Source: Streptomyces rishiriensis
GTDB taxonomy: Bacteria > Actinomycetota > Actinomycetes > Streptomycetales > Streptomycetaceae
Assembly (NCBI RefSeq): GCF_003112535.1
Contig: NZ_BEWA01000002.1
Location: forward strand, 186,001-250,000
DNA length: 64,000 nt
Reading direction: 5' to 3'
Shown piece by piece: positions 18,811-28,022 of the stretch. The position numbers and the translations under genes are program-made. The first letter of the stretch is position 1. The number at the start of each line of letters is the position of its first letter. The notes under the pieces were generated by a model. It worked only from the letters and a program-made list of their open reading frames with translations, was not told where the DNA came from and did no database searches.

Positions 18811-20349
18811 TTAAACCTCCATCTGCTCGCAGGTCCTCTCCCAGACGTCCGGCAGCGCCTCCTCCACCATCCGGGCTCGTCCCTCCTCACGGCCGTACAG
18901 CACCCCGTAGGTGAACGCGCTCTCCCCCGCCGCGTGCGCCACGGCGGACAGCTCGCGCAGGGTCTGGCGGGCCATGACGCTGTCCTGGTGGTCGCCGAGC
19001 AGGCTCTGCAACGACTTCAGGGACTTGGCCAGCGCCTTGGCGGCGCCCCCGACCGCGGGGGCGGCGGTCTCCGCCGCGTAGCGGGTCCGCTTGGTCTTCT
19101 TGCGCGCCTCGTGCAGGCTGACGTCGCGTGTGCGGCCGGCCGGCTGTTCCAGGGCCTGCCCGATCAGCGCGGACACCTTCGCGAAGTCCTTGCGCACGGC
19201 CTTGGCGAGCACCTTGGCCGGCTTTCTCGCAGCGGCCTTCAGCAGCGGCGGGTCGGCGACCAGGGCGTCCAGGTCGTCGAGCAGGGTCAGATAGCGCGGC
19301 GAGTCCAGGACCCCGAGCAGCCGGTGGCGCGAGCCGCGGGCCTCGGCCTCGGCCCAGGCCCGCAGGCGGGCGCCCACCGGGCCGGAGACGAGGGTGTGGG
19401 GCAGGTCGTCCAGGTCGGCCGTCAGGCGCTCGTCGAGCACCTCCTGGTCGCGGCCCGCGCCCAGTTCGCCGGCGAGCCACTTCAGTTCGGCGGCGATCGG
19501 TTCGGTGACGGCCGGATCGAGGACCTTGCGGAAGGAGCGGAAGGTGCTGCGCAGCCGACGGGTCGCGACGCGCATGTCGTGCACGGAGTCCTCGGTCTCC
19601 TGGCGGACGGCCGGATCGAGGGCGACGATCGCGTCCCGCTGGGCGCGCACGTAGGCCAGCACATGGTCGCCTGCGGTCACGGGATCGCCTGCGGGCTTCT
19701 CCCCCGCCGTCTTCCCGTCTTCCGCCGTCTTCCCCTTGGCACGCTTCTTCTTCGACGCCGTCTCCGTCAGCGCCCGCGCCAGCTTGGACGGCGACGTCGA
19801 CGGCCGGACGCCGGTCTTGCGCAGTCGCTTGTCCAGCTTGTCGAGGAAGGCCGGGTCGCCGCCGTCGGCGAGCTCCACCTCGATCTCGGTCCACTGGGCG
19901 CCGCCCTCTCCGCCGAACAGCCGGTCCGCCCGTACGGCGTCCACGCTGGCCTCGGCTAGCAGCCGGCCCTTGCCGTCGACGAGTTCGCGGACGTCCCGGC
20001 TGGAGCGCAGGCGCACCACCGGCACCAGCTGGCCTTCGCGGACGCGGGAGCGGACGAGCCGGCCGAGTTCCTCGGGCACGGTGTCCGAGAGCGGCGATCT
20101 GATCTCGTCCCGGACTCCGGTCTCGACCGGGAGCTTCAGGTGCCATCCGGCGTCGGAGCCGCCGGTGCGACGGCGCAGGGTGATCGAGGCCGCGGCCAGA
20201 CGCAGATCGGAGGTGTCGTAGTAGGTCGCGTCCAGCTCGGTGACGCCTCTGTCGAGGACGGTGGCGACGCCGGCGACTCCGGTCAGGTCGGGCAGCCCAC
20301 TGTCGTCGGATTCGTACTTGCGCTCGATCTCGCGTTTCGTTACCGCCAT
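18811..20349 (-). CDS. CYTH and CHAD domain protein
   Basis: A 512-residue protein. Residues 1-200 are a CYTH triphosphate-tunnel domain, with the signature EIERKYE at residues 7-13, alternating Arg/Lys/Glu strands (ITLRRRTGG, WHLKLPVE) and VELADGGD later on. Residues about 220-505 are a CHAD domain (VHDMRVATRRLRSTFRSF, and LHEARKKTKRTRYAAE), a helical His/Arg/Lys-rich module that binds polyphosphate. A low-complexity Lys/Ala linker separates them. Such fusions act on inorganic triphosphate or polyphosphate granules; the catalytic activity here is inference. It lies 104 nt after rodA on the same strand. Confidence 0.9.
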   Translation of the reverse strand: MAVTKREIERKYESDDSGLPDLTGVAGVATVLDRGVTELDATYYDTSDLRLAAASITLRRRTGGSDAGWHLKLPVETGVRDEIRSPLSDTVPEELGRLVRSRVREGQLVPVVRLRSSRDVRELVDGKGRLLAEASVDAVRADRLFGGEGGAQWTEIEVELADGGDPAFLDKLDKRLRKTGVRPSTSPSKLARALTETASKKKRAKGKTAEDGKTAGEKPAGDPVTAGDHVLAYVRAQRDAIVALDPAVRQETEDSVHDMRVATRRLRSTFRSFRKVLDPAVTEPIAAELKWLAGELGAGRDQEVLDERLTADLDDLPHTLVSGPVGARLRAWAEAEARGSRHRLLGVLDSPRYLTLLDDLDALVADPPLLKAAARKPAKVLAKAVRKDFAKVSALIGQALEQPAGRTRDVSLHEARKKTKRTRYAAETAAPAVGGAAKALAKSLKSLQSLLGDHQDSVMARQTLRELSAVAHAAGESAFTYGVLYGREEGRARMVEEALPDVWERTCEQMEV

Positions 20350-20453
20350 GAAATGAATCTAGTCGCACTCGGGTCCGAGCGGCAGTGCGCACCGGACCCG
20401 AATCACGGCCCAACTCCGGAGAACCACGAGGTGTCGGGGGTGTGTCCAGGGGT

Positions 20454-21653
20454 TCAGGCCGACATGGGCCGTTGCACCCGGATGGACTGCAGCAGCCCCA
20501 CCGCCACCCATACCGCGAACATCGACGTGCCTCCGTAGGAGACGAACGGCAGCGGCAGGCCCGTCACCGGCATGATCCCCAGGGTCATGCCGATGTTCTC
20601 GAAGGACTGGAAGGCGAACCAGGCCACGATGCCCGCGGCGACGATCGTGCCGTACAGCTCCGTCGTCTCACGCGCTATGCGGCAGGCGCGCCAGAGGACC
20701 ACGCCGAGCAGGACGATGATCAGGCCCGCGCCCATGAAGCCGAGTTCCTCGCCCGCGACGGTGAAGACGAAGTCCGTCTGCTGTTCGGGGACGAACTGAC
20801 CCGTCGTCTGCGAGCCGTGGAACAGTCCGGCGCCGGTGAGGCCGCCGGAGCCGATCGCGATCCGCGCCTGGTTGGTGTTGTAGCCCACGCCGGCCGGGTC
20901 GAGGCTGGGGTTGGCGAAGGCGGCGAAGCGGGCGATCTGGTACTCGTCCAGGATGTGCAGCTGCCAGACGGCGATCGCGCCGGCCGCGCCCGCGCCGAGC
21001 AGTCCGAAGACCCAGCGGTTGGAGGCGCCGGAGGCCAGCAGCACGCCCAGCACGATCATCACCATGACCATGACCGACCCGAGGTCGGGCATCAGCATCA
21101 CGATCAGCATCGGGACGGCCGCGAGGCCGAGCCCCTGGACCACCGTGCGCTGGTCGGGGTAGAGCTTGTCGCCCGCGTCCACTCGGGCCGCGAGCAGCAT
21201 CGCCATGCCCAGGATGATCGTGATCTTCACGAACTCCGAGGGCTGCAGCGAGAAGCCGCCGCCGAGCACGATCCAGGAGTGCGCGCCGTTGACCGTGGAG
21301 CCCAGCGGCGTCAGCACCGCGAGGATCCCCAGCAGCGAGAGGCCGTACAGGACCGGCACCGCGTTGCGCAGGGTGCGGTGGCCGAGCCAGACGGTGGCGG
21401 CCATCAGGGCGAGCCCGATTCCGGTGTTCATCAGGTGCCGGACGAGGAAGTAGTACGGGTCGCCCTGGTTGATCTCGGTGCGGTTGCGGGTCGCCGAGAA
21501 GACCAGGAGCGAGCCGATCAGCGACAGCGCGATCGCCGACAGCAGTATCGGCCAGTCCAGCCTGCGGGCCACCGAGTCACGGGCGAAGACCCGCGTCCAG
21601 CCGGCCCGCGCGGGCCCGTATCCGGAGACGGAGAAACTGTTCGCGCCGGTCAT
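20454..21653 (-). CDS. rodA: RodA/FtsW-family peptidoglycan glycosyltransferase
   Basis: About 399 residues and about ten membrane helices. It has SEDS-family features: WIVLGGGFSLQPSEFVKI, the FVPEQQTDFVFTVAGEELGF loop, and the C-terminal GLPLPFVSYGGTSMF motif. SEDS proteins polymerise lipid II glycan strands with a class B PBP. The ATG at 21653 overlaps the mrdA stop by 4 nt (ATGA), which shows translational coupling; a GTG at 21659 is an alternative. It is the last shape gene of the minus-strand mre cluster. Confidence 0.93.
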   Translation of the reverse strand: MTGANSFSVSGYGPARAGWTRVFARDSVARRLDWPILLSAIALSLIGSLLVFSATRNRTEINQGDPYYFLVRHLMNTGIGLALMAATVWLGHRTLRNAVPVLYGLSLLGILAVLTPLGSTVNGAHSWIVLGGGFSLQPSEFVKITIILGMAMLLAARVDAGDKLYPDQRTVVQGLGLAAVPMLIVMLMPDLGSVMVMVMIVLGVLLASGASNRWVFGLLGAGAAGAIAVWQLHILDEYQIARFAAFANPSLDPAGVGYNTNQARIAIGSGGLTGAGLFHGSQTTGQFVPEQQTDFVFTVAGEELGFMGAGLIIVLLGVVLWRACRIARETTELYGTIVAAGIVAWFAFQSFENIGMTLGIMPVTGLPLPFVSYGGTSMFAVWVAVGLLQSIRVQRPMSA

Positions 21654-23899
21654 GTGCACATCCTCCGGCTTCCCCTCTTGCGTCGTCGTCTGCGGGTGTC
21701 GCGATTGGGGTCGGTGTTCTGCTGCACGGTGCCCGCCGCCTGCGTCTCGTCCGGCTTCGGCGCGGTCTGCTGGCTGGCGCGCTGCTCCTTGGCCGGGTCC
21801 TTGGCGATCTTGGGGGACTTGATCGTGCCGTCCGCCTGGACCTTCGGCAGGCCGGTCTGCGGGGTGGGCAGCAGGGCGTTCTTCTTGTCGATCTTGCCGT
21901 CGTCGGAGACGCCGTACATCGCGTTGTAGATGTGCCGCACGGCCTCACCGGAGGCGCCCGAGCCGGTACCGGCCTGGGCGATCGTCATGACGACCGTGTA
22001 GTCCTTGCTGTACGTGGCGAGCCAGGACGTCGTCTGCTTGCCGTAGACCTCCGCGGTACCGGTCTTGGCGTGCAGCGGGATCTTGTCCTGGGGCCAGCCG
22101 CCGAACTTCCAGGCGGCGGTACCGCGGGTGACCACGCCTTCCAGGGCGGCGTCCATGCCCTTGATCGTGGCCTGGGTGACGGGCAGCCTGCCCTTGGGCT
22201 TGGGCTTGATCTCCTGGACGGTTTTGCCGTCTGCGCTGACGATCGCCTTGCCGATGGTCGGGGTGTACATCGTGCCGCCGTTGGCGAGCGCCCCGTAGAT
22301 CACGGCCTCCTGGATCGGGGTGACGAGGGTGTCGCCCTGGCCGATGGAGTAGTTGATCGAGTCGCCCTCGCGCATCTTGTTGCCTTCGAGGCAGTTCTCG
22401 TACGCGATCTTCTCGACGTAGCTGCCGTCCTTCTTGCCGGACTTGCACCAGGAGTCCTTGTTGGCCTTCCAGTAGGACTCCTTCCACTGGCGGTCCGGGA
22501 CCCGGCCGGTGACCTCGTTGGGCAGGTCGAGGCCGGTCTCCTTGCCGAGTCCGAACTGGTGGGCGGCCTTGTAGAAGTAGTCCTTGGGCTCACCCTTCTT
22601 CGGGTTGATGCCGCCGTCCTTCTTCCACTCCCGGTCGGCGAGGCCGTAGAAGACGGTGTCGCAGGAGACTTCGAGGGCCCGGCCGAGCGAGATGGGGCCG
22701 AAGCTCTCCCCCTCGAAGTTCTTGAAGACCTGGCCGCCCACCGAGTACGAGCTGGTGCACGGGTAGCCGCCGTCCCACTCGTAGCCCGCCTCGACCGCGG
22801 CGGCCGTGGAGACCACCTTGAAGGTCGAACCGGGCGCGGACTGACCCTGTATGGCCCTGTTGAGCAGCGGGTAGTCGGAGTTCTTGCCGGTGAGCTTCTT
22901 GTAGTCCTTGGCGGAGATGCCGCCGACCCAGACGTTGGGGTCGTAGGCCGGGGCGGACGCCATGGCGACGACGCGTCCGGTCTTGGCCTCCATCACGACG
23001 ACGGCGCCGGAGTCGGCCTTGTAGTTCTCGCCGGTGATCTTGTCGAACTGGGTGCGGGCGATCTTCATCGCGTTGTTCAGCTCGTACTCGGCGACCCGCT
23101 GGACGCGGGCGTCGATGCTGGTGACGAGGTTGGAGCCGGGCTGGGCCGCGTCGGCCTCTGCCTGGCCGATGACGCGGCCGAGGTTGTCGACCTCGTAGCG
23201 GGTGACGCCGGCCTTGCCGCGCAGCTCCTTGTCGTACTGGCGCTCCAGGCCGCTGCGGCCGACCTGGTCGGAGCGCAGATACGGCGAGTCGGTGTCCCGG
23301 GCCTTGGTGATCTCGTCGTCGGTGACCGGGGAGAGATAGCCGAGGACCTGGGCGGTGTTGGCGTTGCCGGGGGCCGCGTAACGACGCACGGCCTCGGGCT
23401 CGGCGGTGATGCCGGGGAAGTCCTCGGCGCGCTCGCGGATCTGCAGGGCCTGCTTGGCGGTGGCCTCGTCGGTGATCGGGATCGGCTGGTAGGGCGAGCC
23501 GTTCCAGCAGGGCTGCGGGGTCTTCGCGTCGCACAGCCGGACCTTCTGGGCGACCTCCTCGGGCTTCATCGCGAGGACGCCCGCGAGCTTTGCCAGGACC
23601 GCCTTGCCGTCGTCCCGCTGCTTCAGCAGCTCGGTGCGGGAGGCGGACACCACGAGGCGCGTCTCGTTGTCGGCCAGGGCCACCCCGCGCGCGTCCAGGA
23701 TCGAGCCGCGCACGGCGGGTTCGACGACCTGCTGGACGTGGTTGCCGGAGGCCTCCTTGGCGTACGCCGCGCCCTCCCGGATCTGCAGGTACCACAGGCG
23801 GCCGCCGAGGGTGCCGAGCAGGGAGAGGACGAGGATCTGGATCACGACGAGCCGGATCTGGACCCGTGGGGTCCGACCGGTCTCGGGAATGTTGGTCAC
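21650..23899 (-). CDS. mrdA: Penicillin-binding protein 2 (class B transpeptidase)
   Basis: A 749-residue protein with one N-terminal membrane helix (LVVIQILVLSLLGTLGG), a dimerisation region, and a transpeptidase domain with SAPGSTFK near residue 352 (catalytic Ser in SxxK), YSIGQG as the second motif and HAKTGTAEV near 610 (KTG box). It cross-links peptidoglycan together with the overlapping rodA product. The C-terminus is a Gln/Pro tail ending in a strongly basic RRRRRKRGSRR stretch, longer than in E. coli PBP2. Four extra Cys residues lie in the insert regions (for example CDAKTPQPC), possibly extracytoplasmic disulfides. Confidence 0.93.
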   Translation of the reverse strand: MTNIPETGRTPRVQIRLVVIQILVLSLLGTLGGRLWYLQIREGAAYAKEASGNHVQQVVEPAVRGSILDARGVALADNETRLVVSASRTELLKQRDDGKAVLAKLAGVLAMKPEEVAQKVRLCDAKTPQPCWNGSPYQPIPITDEATAKQALQIRERAEDFPGITAEPEAVRRYAAPGNANTAQVLGYLSPVTDDEITKARDTDSPYLRSDQVGRSGLERQYDKELRGKAGVTRYEVDNLGRVIGQAEADAAQPGSNLVTSIDARVQRVAEYELNNAMKIARTQFDKITGENYKADSGAVVVMEAKTGRVVAMASAPAYDPNVWVGGISAKDYKKLTGKNSDYPLLNRAIQGQSAPGSTFKVVSTAAAVEAGYEWDGGYPCTSSYSVGGQVFKNFEGESFGPISLGRALEVSCDTVFYGLADREWKKDGGINPKKGEPKDYFYKAAHQFGLGKETGLDLPNEVTGRVPDRQWKESYWKANKDSWCKSGKKDGSYVEKIAYENCLEGNKMREGDSINYSIGQGDTLVTPIQEAVIYGALANGGTMYTPTIGKAIVSADGKTVQEIKPKPKGRLPVTQATIKGMDAALEGVVTRGTAAWKFGGWPQDKIPLHAKTGTAEVYGKQTTSWLATYSKDYTVVMTIAQAGTGSGASGEAVRHIYNAMYGVSDDGKIDKKNALLPTPQTGLPKVQADGTIKSPKIAKDPAKEQRASQQTAPKPDETQAAGTVQQNTDPNRDTRRRRRKRGSRRMCT

Positions 23900-24054
23900 T
23901 GCGGCTGTCTCCCCCTCTCAGTACGCGGACTCGGTGCGCGAACGTGTGTGCGCGGACGAATGATGAACGAGGGGTCTGTGCGACCTCGTTCCGCCTGGCC
24001 TTCCTCGTTCGGGTGATTCAGCCACCGGCGCGCTCGGCGCGCGGACGCCCGCGT

Positions 24055-24726
24055 TCACAGCCGCTTGACCCCCTTGATGCGCCCGGCACGGGTGGCCCGC
24101 GACCTGGCCGCCTTCAGCTTGAGTCCGCCGCGCTGGCCGCCGATCCTCAGGCCCGTGCCCGAGGAGAGCCATCCGGAGGAGATGTCGGGGCTCTTGGCGG
24201 CGGAGTTGGTCTCGGCGAGTGGGTCGTTGTCGGCGCGCCGCGCCAGGAACATGATCGCGGGGACCACGAACGGGGCGAGCAGCAGGTCGTACAGGGCGGC
24301 CGTGAACAGCAGCCCGGTGAGGCCGACATGACGGGCGGCGGTGTCGCCGACGAGGGCGCCGACCCCGGCGTACAGCAGGGTGGAGCCGACGGCGGCCGCG
24401 ACGACCACGACCATCGGGCCGGTGGCCGACTTGATCTGCCCGGTCTCGGGCTTGATCAGCCCGGCGAGGTAGCCGATCACGCACAGGACCAGCGCGTAGC
24501 GTCCGGCGGCGTGGTCGGCGGGCGGCGCGAGGTCGGCCAGCAGGCCGGCGCCGAAGCCGATGAGGGCGCCGCCGACATGGCCGTACACCATGGCCAGGCC
24601 CAGGACGGTGAGCAGGAGGAGGTCGGGGACGGCGCCCGGGAGGTGCAGGCGGGCGAGGACGCTCACCTGGATCACCAGGGCGACGACGACCAGCGGGACG
24701 GAGAGCAGGATCCGGTTGACGCGCAT
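24055..24726 (-). CDS. mreD: Rod-shape-determining membrane protein MreD
   Basis: A 223-residue protein with about five membrane helices (LLSVPLVVVALVIQVSVLA at the start; VPDLLLLTVLGLAMVYG next) and a 60-residue basic cytoplasmic tail. Position and topology match MreD, which links MreC and MreB to the elongation machinery and, in Streptomyces, to spore-wall synthesis. It starts 14 nt after the mreC stop. Confidence 0.9.
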   Translation of the reverse strand: MRVNRILLSVPLVVVALVIQVSVLARLHLPGAVPDLLLLTVLGLAMVYGHVGGALIGFGAGLLADLAPPADHAAGRYALVLCVIGYLAGLIKPETGQIKSATGPMVVVVAAAVGSTLLYAGVGALVGDTAARHVGLTGLLFTAALYDLLLAPFVVPAIMFLARRADNDPLAETNSAAKSPDISSGWLSSGTGLRIGGQRGGLKLKAARSRATRAGRIKGVKRL

Positions 24727-24740
24727 GGGGTTGTCAGCTC

Positions 24741-25679
24741 CTACCGCTGCTGGCCGTCTACGGGTGCGTTCGCGTTCGGCGTGACCGTGACGGTCACCGT
24801 CGGCGTGGGGACCGGTTTGGGCTGGGAGGGGAGCACGGTGTCGCGCGGATCCTTCTTCGGGGCCTCGACGACCACGCCCACGATGTCGAGCTTGGTGAAG
24901 CTGACGTACGGCGTGACGTAGAGGGTGCGGGTGAGGTCGCCGCCGGAGGGGTCGACGCGGGAGACGACGCCGACGGGGACGCCGGGCACGAAGGGCTTGT
25001 CGGCCTGCGAGCCGAAGGTGACCAGCCGGTCGCCCTTCTTCACGTCGGCCTTGCCGTTGAGGAGTTCGACGCGCAGCGGGCGGTCGCCCTGTCCGGAGGC
25101 GAAGCCGAGCTCGTCGGACGCCTCCATCCGGGTGCCGACGGTGAAGTCGGGGTCGCTGGCCAGCAGCACGGTCGCGGTGCCCGGGCCGACGGTGGTGACC
25201 CGCCCGACCAGCCCGTCCCCGTTCAGGACCGTCATGTCGCGCTTGACGCCGTCGTTGGCGCCGACGTCGATGGTGATCGTCCAGGAGAAGCCCTGGGCCG
25301 CTCCTATCGCGATGACCTCCGCGCCCTTGATGCCGTACTGGCCGGTGCCGGCGATCTTCAGCATCCTGTCGAGCTGCGCCAGCCGGCTGCGGTTGCGGTC
25401 GTCGCTGCCGAGCTTCGCCTTGAGCGCCGCGTTCTCCTTCTCCAGCGCGGTGAGCCGGTCGTGGCGCCCCCCGGAGTCCCGGACGGCCGAGACGGCGTTG
25501 CCGACGGGGTCGACCGCCGACGACACGCCGTTCTCGATCGGGCCGAAGGCCGCGGCCGCGGCCTGCCGGGCGCCGTCGACGGGGGAGTCCTCCCCGCCCC
25601 GGATGTCCACCGTGATCAGCGCGAACGCTACGGCGATCAGCAGCACCAGGAGCAGCCGGCTCTCTCGTGTGTCCCTCAC
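24741..25679 (-). CDS. mreC: Rod-shape-determining protein MreC
   Basis: A 312-residue protein with a GTG start. It has one N-terminal membrane helix (LLLVLLIAVAFALITV), a coiled coil around residues 75-100 (LTALEKENAALKAKLG), and two beta domains with GAQGFSWTITIDVGANDGV-type signatures. A Thr/Pro-Val tail (TPTVTVTVTP) ends it. MreC is the periplasmic scaffold of the elongasome. A 208-bp gap to mreB, with an A/T-richer stretch around 25730-25870, could hold an extra promoter. Confidence 0.92.
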   Translation of the reverse strand: MRDTRESRLLLVLLIAVAFALITVDIRGGEDSPVDGARQAAAAAFGPIENGVSSAVDPVGNAVSAVRDSGGRHDRLTALEKENAALKAKLGSDDRNRSRLAQLDRMLKIAGTGQYGIKGAEVIAIGAAQGFSWTITIDVGANDGVKRDMTVLNGDGLVGRVTTVGPGTATVLLASDPDFTVGTRMEASDELGFASGQGDRPLRVELLNGKADVKKGDRLVTFGSQADKPFVPGVPVGVVSRVDPSGGDLTRTLYVTPYVSFTKLDIVGVVVEAPKKDPRDTVLPSQPKPVPTPTVTVTVTPNANAPVDGQQR

Positions 25680-25887
25680 GTGCGGCGGCCGTGCCCTTCC
25701 TCGAGAGAAAAACCAGAACAGGAATCAGGAAGCAGGTGTCGTAAAGCAGTTGTCAGGGAGCGGGTCGGGAATTGGGGTAGCCCCGGGCCAGGATGACCAA
25801 GGGCGCTTTATCGGAGCTTATGCCTCTATATCAACGATCCGCCGCACGAGAGGAGATCGTCTCGCACGGCGGAATCGAAGCGTTACG

Positions 25888-26919
25888 TCATCTGCGCGGC
25901 GCCGCGTCCAGGACCTGCTGGAGCGCCTCGAACTCCTCGACGCACTTCCCGGAGCCGAGCGCCACGCTGTCCAGCGGGTCCTCGGCGATGTGGATGGGCA
26001 TGCCGGTCTCCCGGCGCAGCCGCTCGTCCAGACCGCGCAGCAGGGCTCCGCCGCCGGTCAGAACGATTCCGCGGTCCATGATGTCGCCGGACAGCTCCGG
26101 CGGACACTTGTCGAGCGTGGTCTTCACGGCGTCCACGATGGCGTTGACCGGTTCCTCGATCGCCTTGCGCACCTCGGCGGCCGAGATGACGACGGTCTTG
26201 GGCAGTCCGGAGACGAGGTCGCGGCCACGGATTTCGGTGTGCTGGTCGTCGTCGAGGTCGTACGCCGAACCGATCGTGATCTTGATCTGTTCGGCGGTCC
26301 GCTCACCGAGGAGGAGGCTGTACTCCTTCTTGATGTGCTGGATGATCGCGTTGTCCAGTTCATCGCCCGCGACACGGATGGACTGGGCGGTGACGATGCC
26401 GCCGAGCGAGATGACCGCGACCTCCGTGGTGCCGCCGCCGATGTCCACCACCATGTTGCCCGTGGCCTCGTGGACCGGCAGGCCGGAGCCGATGGCAGCG
26501 GCCATGGGCTCCTCGATGATGTGCACCTGACGGGCGCCGGCCTGGGTCGACGCCTCGATGACGGCACGGCGCTCGACGCCGGTGATGCCCGAGGGCACAC
26601 AGACGACGACTCGCGGCCGAGCCAGATACCTCCGCTTGTGGATCTTCAGGATGAAGTAGCGGAGCATCCGCTCGGTGATCTCGAAGTCGGCGATCACGCC
26701 GTCCTTCAGGGGACGCACGGCAACGATGTTGCCGGGCGTGCGCCCGATCATCTTCTTCGCTTCGGCGCCGACCGCGAGGATGCCACCGGTGTTGGTGTTG
26801 ATCGCGACGACGGACGGCTCGTTGAGTACGATCCCGCGACCCCTGACGTACACCAGCGTGTTGGCGGTCCCGAGGTCGACAGCCATGTCACGGCCGATGA
26901 ACGACATTGAGTTCCCCAT
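25888..26919 (-). CDS. mreB: Actin-like cell-shape protein MreB
   Basis: A 343-residue actin/Hsp70-fold ATPase. It has the phosphate-1 loop [11 protein letters not shown] near residue 13, [17 protein letters not shown] near 160 as the phosphate-2 loop, and [15 protein letters not shown] near 290 as the adenosine motif. It polymerises under the membrane; in Streptomyces it acts mainly in sporulation. The start at 26919 ([12 protein letters not shown]) matches what I recall of homologues; an ATG at 26907 is the alternative. Confidence 0.96.
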   Translation of the reverse strand: MGNSMSFIGRDMAVDLGTANTLVYVRGRGIVLNEPSVVAINTNTGGILAVGAEAKKMIGRTPGNIVAVRPLKDGVIADFEITERMLRYFILKIHKRRYLARPRVVVCVPSGITGVERRAVIEASTQAGARQVHIIEEPMAAAIGSGLPVHEATGNMVVDIGGGTTEVAVISLGGIVTAQSIRVAGDELDNAIIQHIKKEYSLLLGERTAEQIKITIGSAYDLDDDQHTEIRGRDLVSGLPKTVVISAAEVRKAIEEPVNAIVDAVKTTLDKCPPELSGDIMDRGIVLTGGGALLRGLDERLRRETGMPIHIAEDPLDSVALGSGKCVEEFEALQQVLDAAPRR

Positions 26920-27140
26920 CAGGATTCGACTGGCCTTCCATGAGCTTTGAGGGCTTATCAGGTCGGCGAGGTGGGTGCTGTGACGTGAAGGCTTCCATCG
27001 TAAACGCGCCTGCACGAACACTGCGGAGCGGTCTCCGCCATTGTTTGCAGATGCTGTGTGGGTTCGCTCCTGGAGACGGGCGTTCGGGGGCTCACGTTCC
27101 CTCGATCGCCCGCTTCAGACCCTTCTGCGGCCTTACGGGG

Positions 27141-27554
27141 TCAGGCTCGGCCGGGGAAGAAGATCTTCACCTCGCGCTCGGCGGACTCCTCGGAGTCGGA
27201 GGCGTGGATCAGGTTCTCGCGGACGATGACGCCGAAGTCGCCGCGGATGGAGCCGGGGGCGGCGGCGATCGGGTCGGTCGGACCGGCCAGCGCGCGCACG
27301 CCCTCGATGACCCGCTCACCCTCGACGATCAGCGCGACGACCGGACCGGAGGCCATGAACGCCACCAGCGGCTCGTAGAAGGGCTTGCCCTTGTGCTCGC
27401 CGTAGTGCTGCTCCAGCGTGTCCTGGTCCAGCGTGCGCAGCTCCAGCGCGGTGATCTGCCAGCCGGCCTTGCGCTCGATACGGCTGATGATCTCGCCGGT
27501 CAGGCCACGACGGACGGCGTCGGGCTTGAGCAGGACGAGGGTGCGCTGGCTCAC
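27141..27554 (-). CDS. ndk: Nucleoside-diphosphate kinase
   Basis: A 137-residue protein of standard length. It transfers the terminal phosphate from NTP to NDP through a phospho-His intermediate. The active-site His is in NLIHASDSEESAERE near residue 114, and KPDAV near residue 10 is the nucleotide-binding start. It sits downstream of folC and the DUF4233 gene on the same strand. Confidence 0.97.
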   Translation of the reverse strand: MSQRTLVLLKPDAVRRGLTGEIISRIERKAGWQITALELRTLDQDTLEQHYGEHKGKPFYEPLVAFMASGPVVALIVEGERVIEGVRALAGPTDPIAAAPGSIRGDFGVIVRENLIHASDSEESAEREVKIFFPGRA

Positions 27555-27648
27555 GAGGGGGCTCCTTCTACTGCCGGTGTTCCGGCGCCGGTGCTCTGGC
27601 GCCTGCAGGTGCGGTGGGATGAGGTTACAGGTCGGGTCCGGGCGCTCG

Positions 27649-28014
27649 TCACGCAGCGTCAGCGGTATCCGGAGAGGTGGCGGAGGCCTGCGCGGCGAAG
27701 CGCGCCTTGGCTTCGTCGACCTTTCTGCCGAAGTGCACCGACGCCCACCACAGCGCCCCGAAGAGCACGCCCAGGAAGAACATGATCGGAACGAAGAAGC
27801 CGGACGCGACGAGGGTGATCTGCAGCGCCCAGCCGAGGGCGACCCCGCCGGGCCGGGTGACCATGCCGCACAGCAGCACGCTGAAGAGCATGGCGATGCC
27901 GCAGACCGTCCACACCGTGGACATGGACAGGTCGGAGTTCTTCATGGCGACCAGGCCGGCGAACCCGATGACGAAGAACTCGCCGATCAGGGTCGAGGAG
28001 CAGAGCGTACGCAT
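27649..28014 (-). CDS. DUF4233 family small membrane protein
   Basis: A 121-residue protein with three to four membrane helices (FFVIGFAGLVAMK, VWTVCGIAMLFSVLLCG, GWALQITLVASGFFVPIMFFLGVLFGALWW). It starts 8 nt after the folC stop and so is coupled to it, the constant context of DUF4233 in actinobacteria. The function is not known. Confidence 0.85.
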   Translation of the reverse strand: MRTLCSSTLIGEFFVIGFAGLVAMKNSDLSMSTVWTVCGIAMLFSVLLCGMVTRPGGVALGWALQITLVASGFFVPIMFFLGVLFGALWWASVHFGRKVDEAKARFAAQASATSPDTADAA

Positions 28015-28022
28015 GGCGGGCC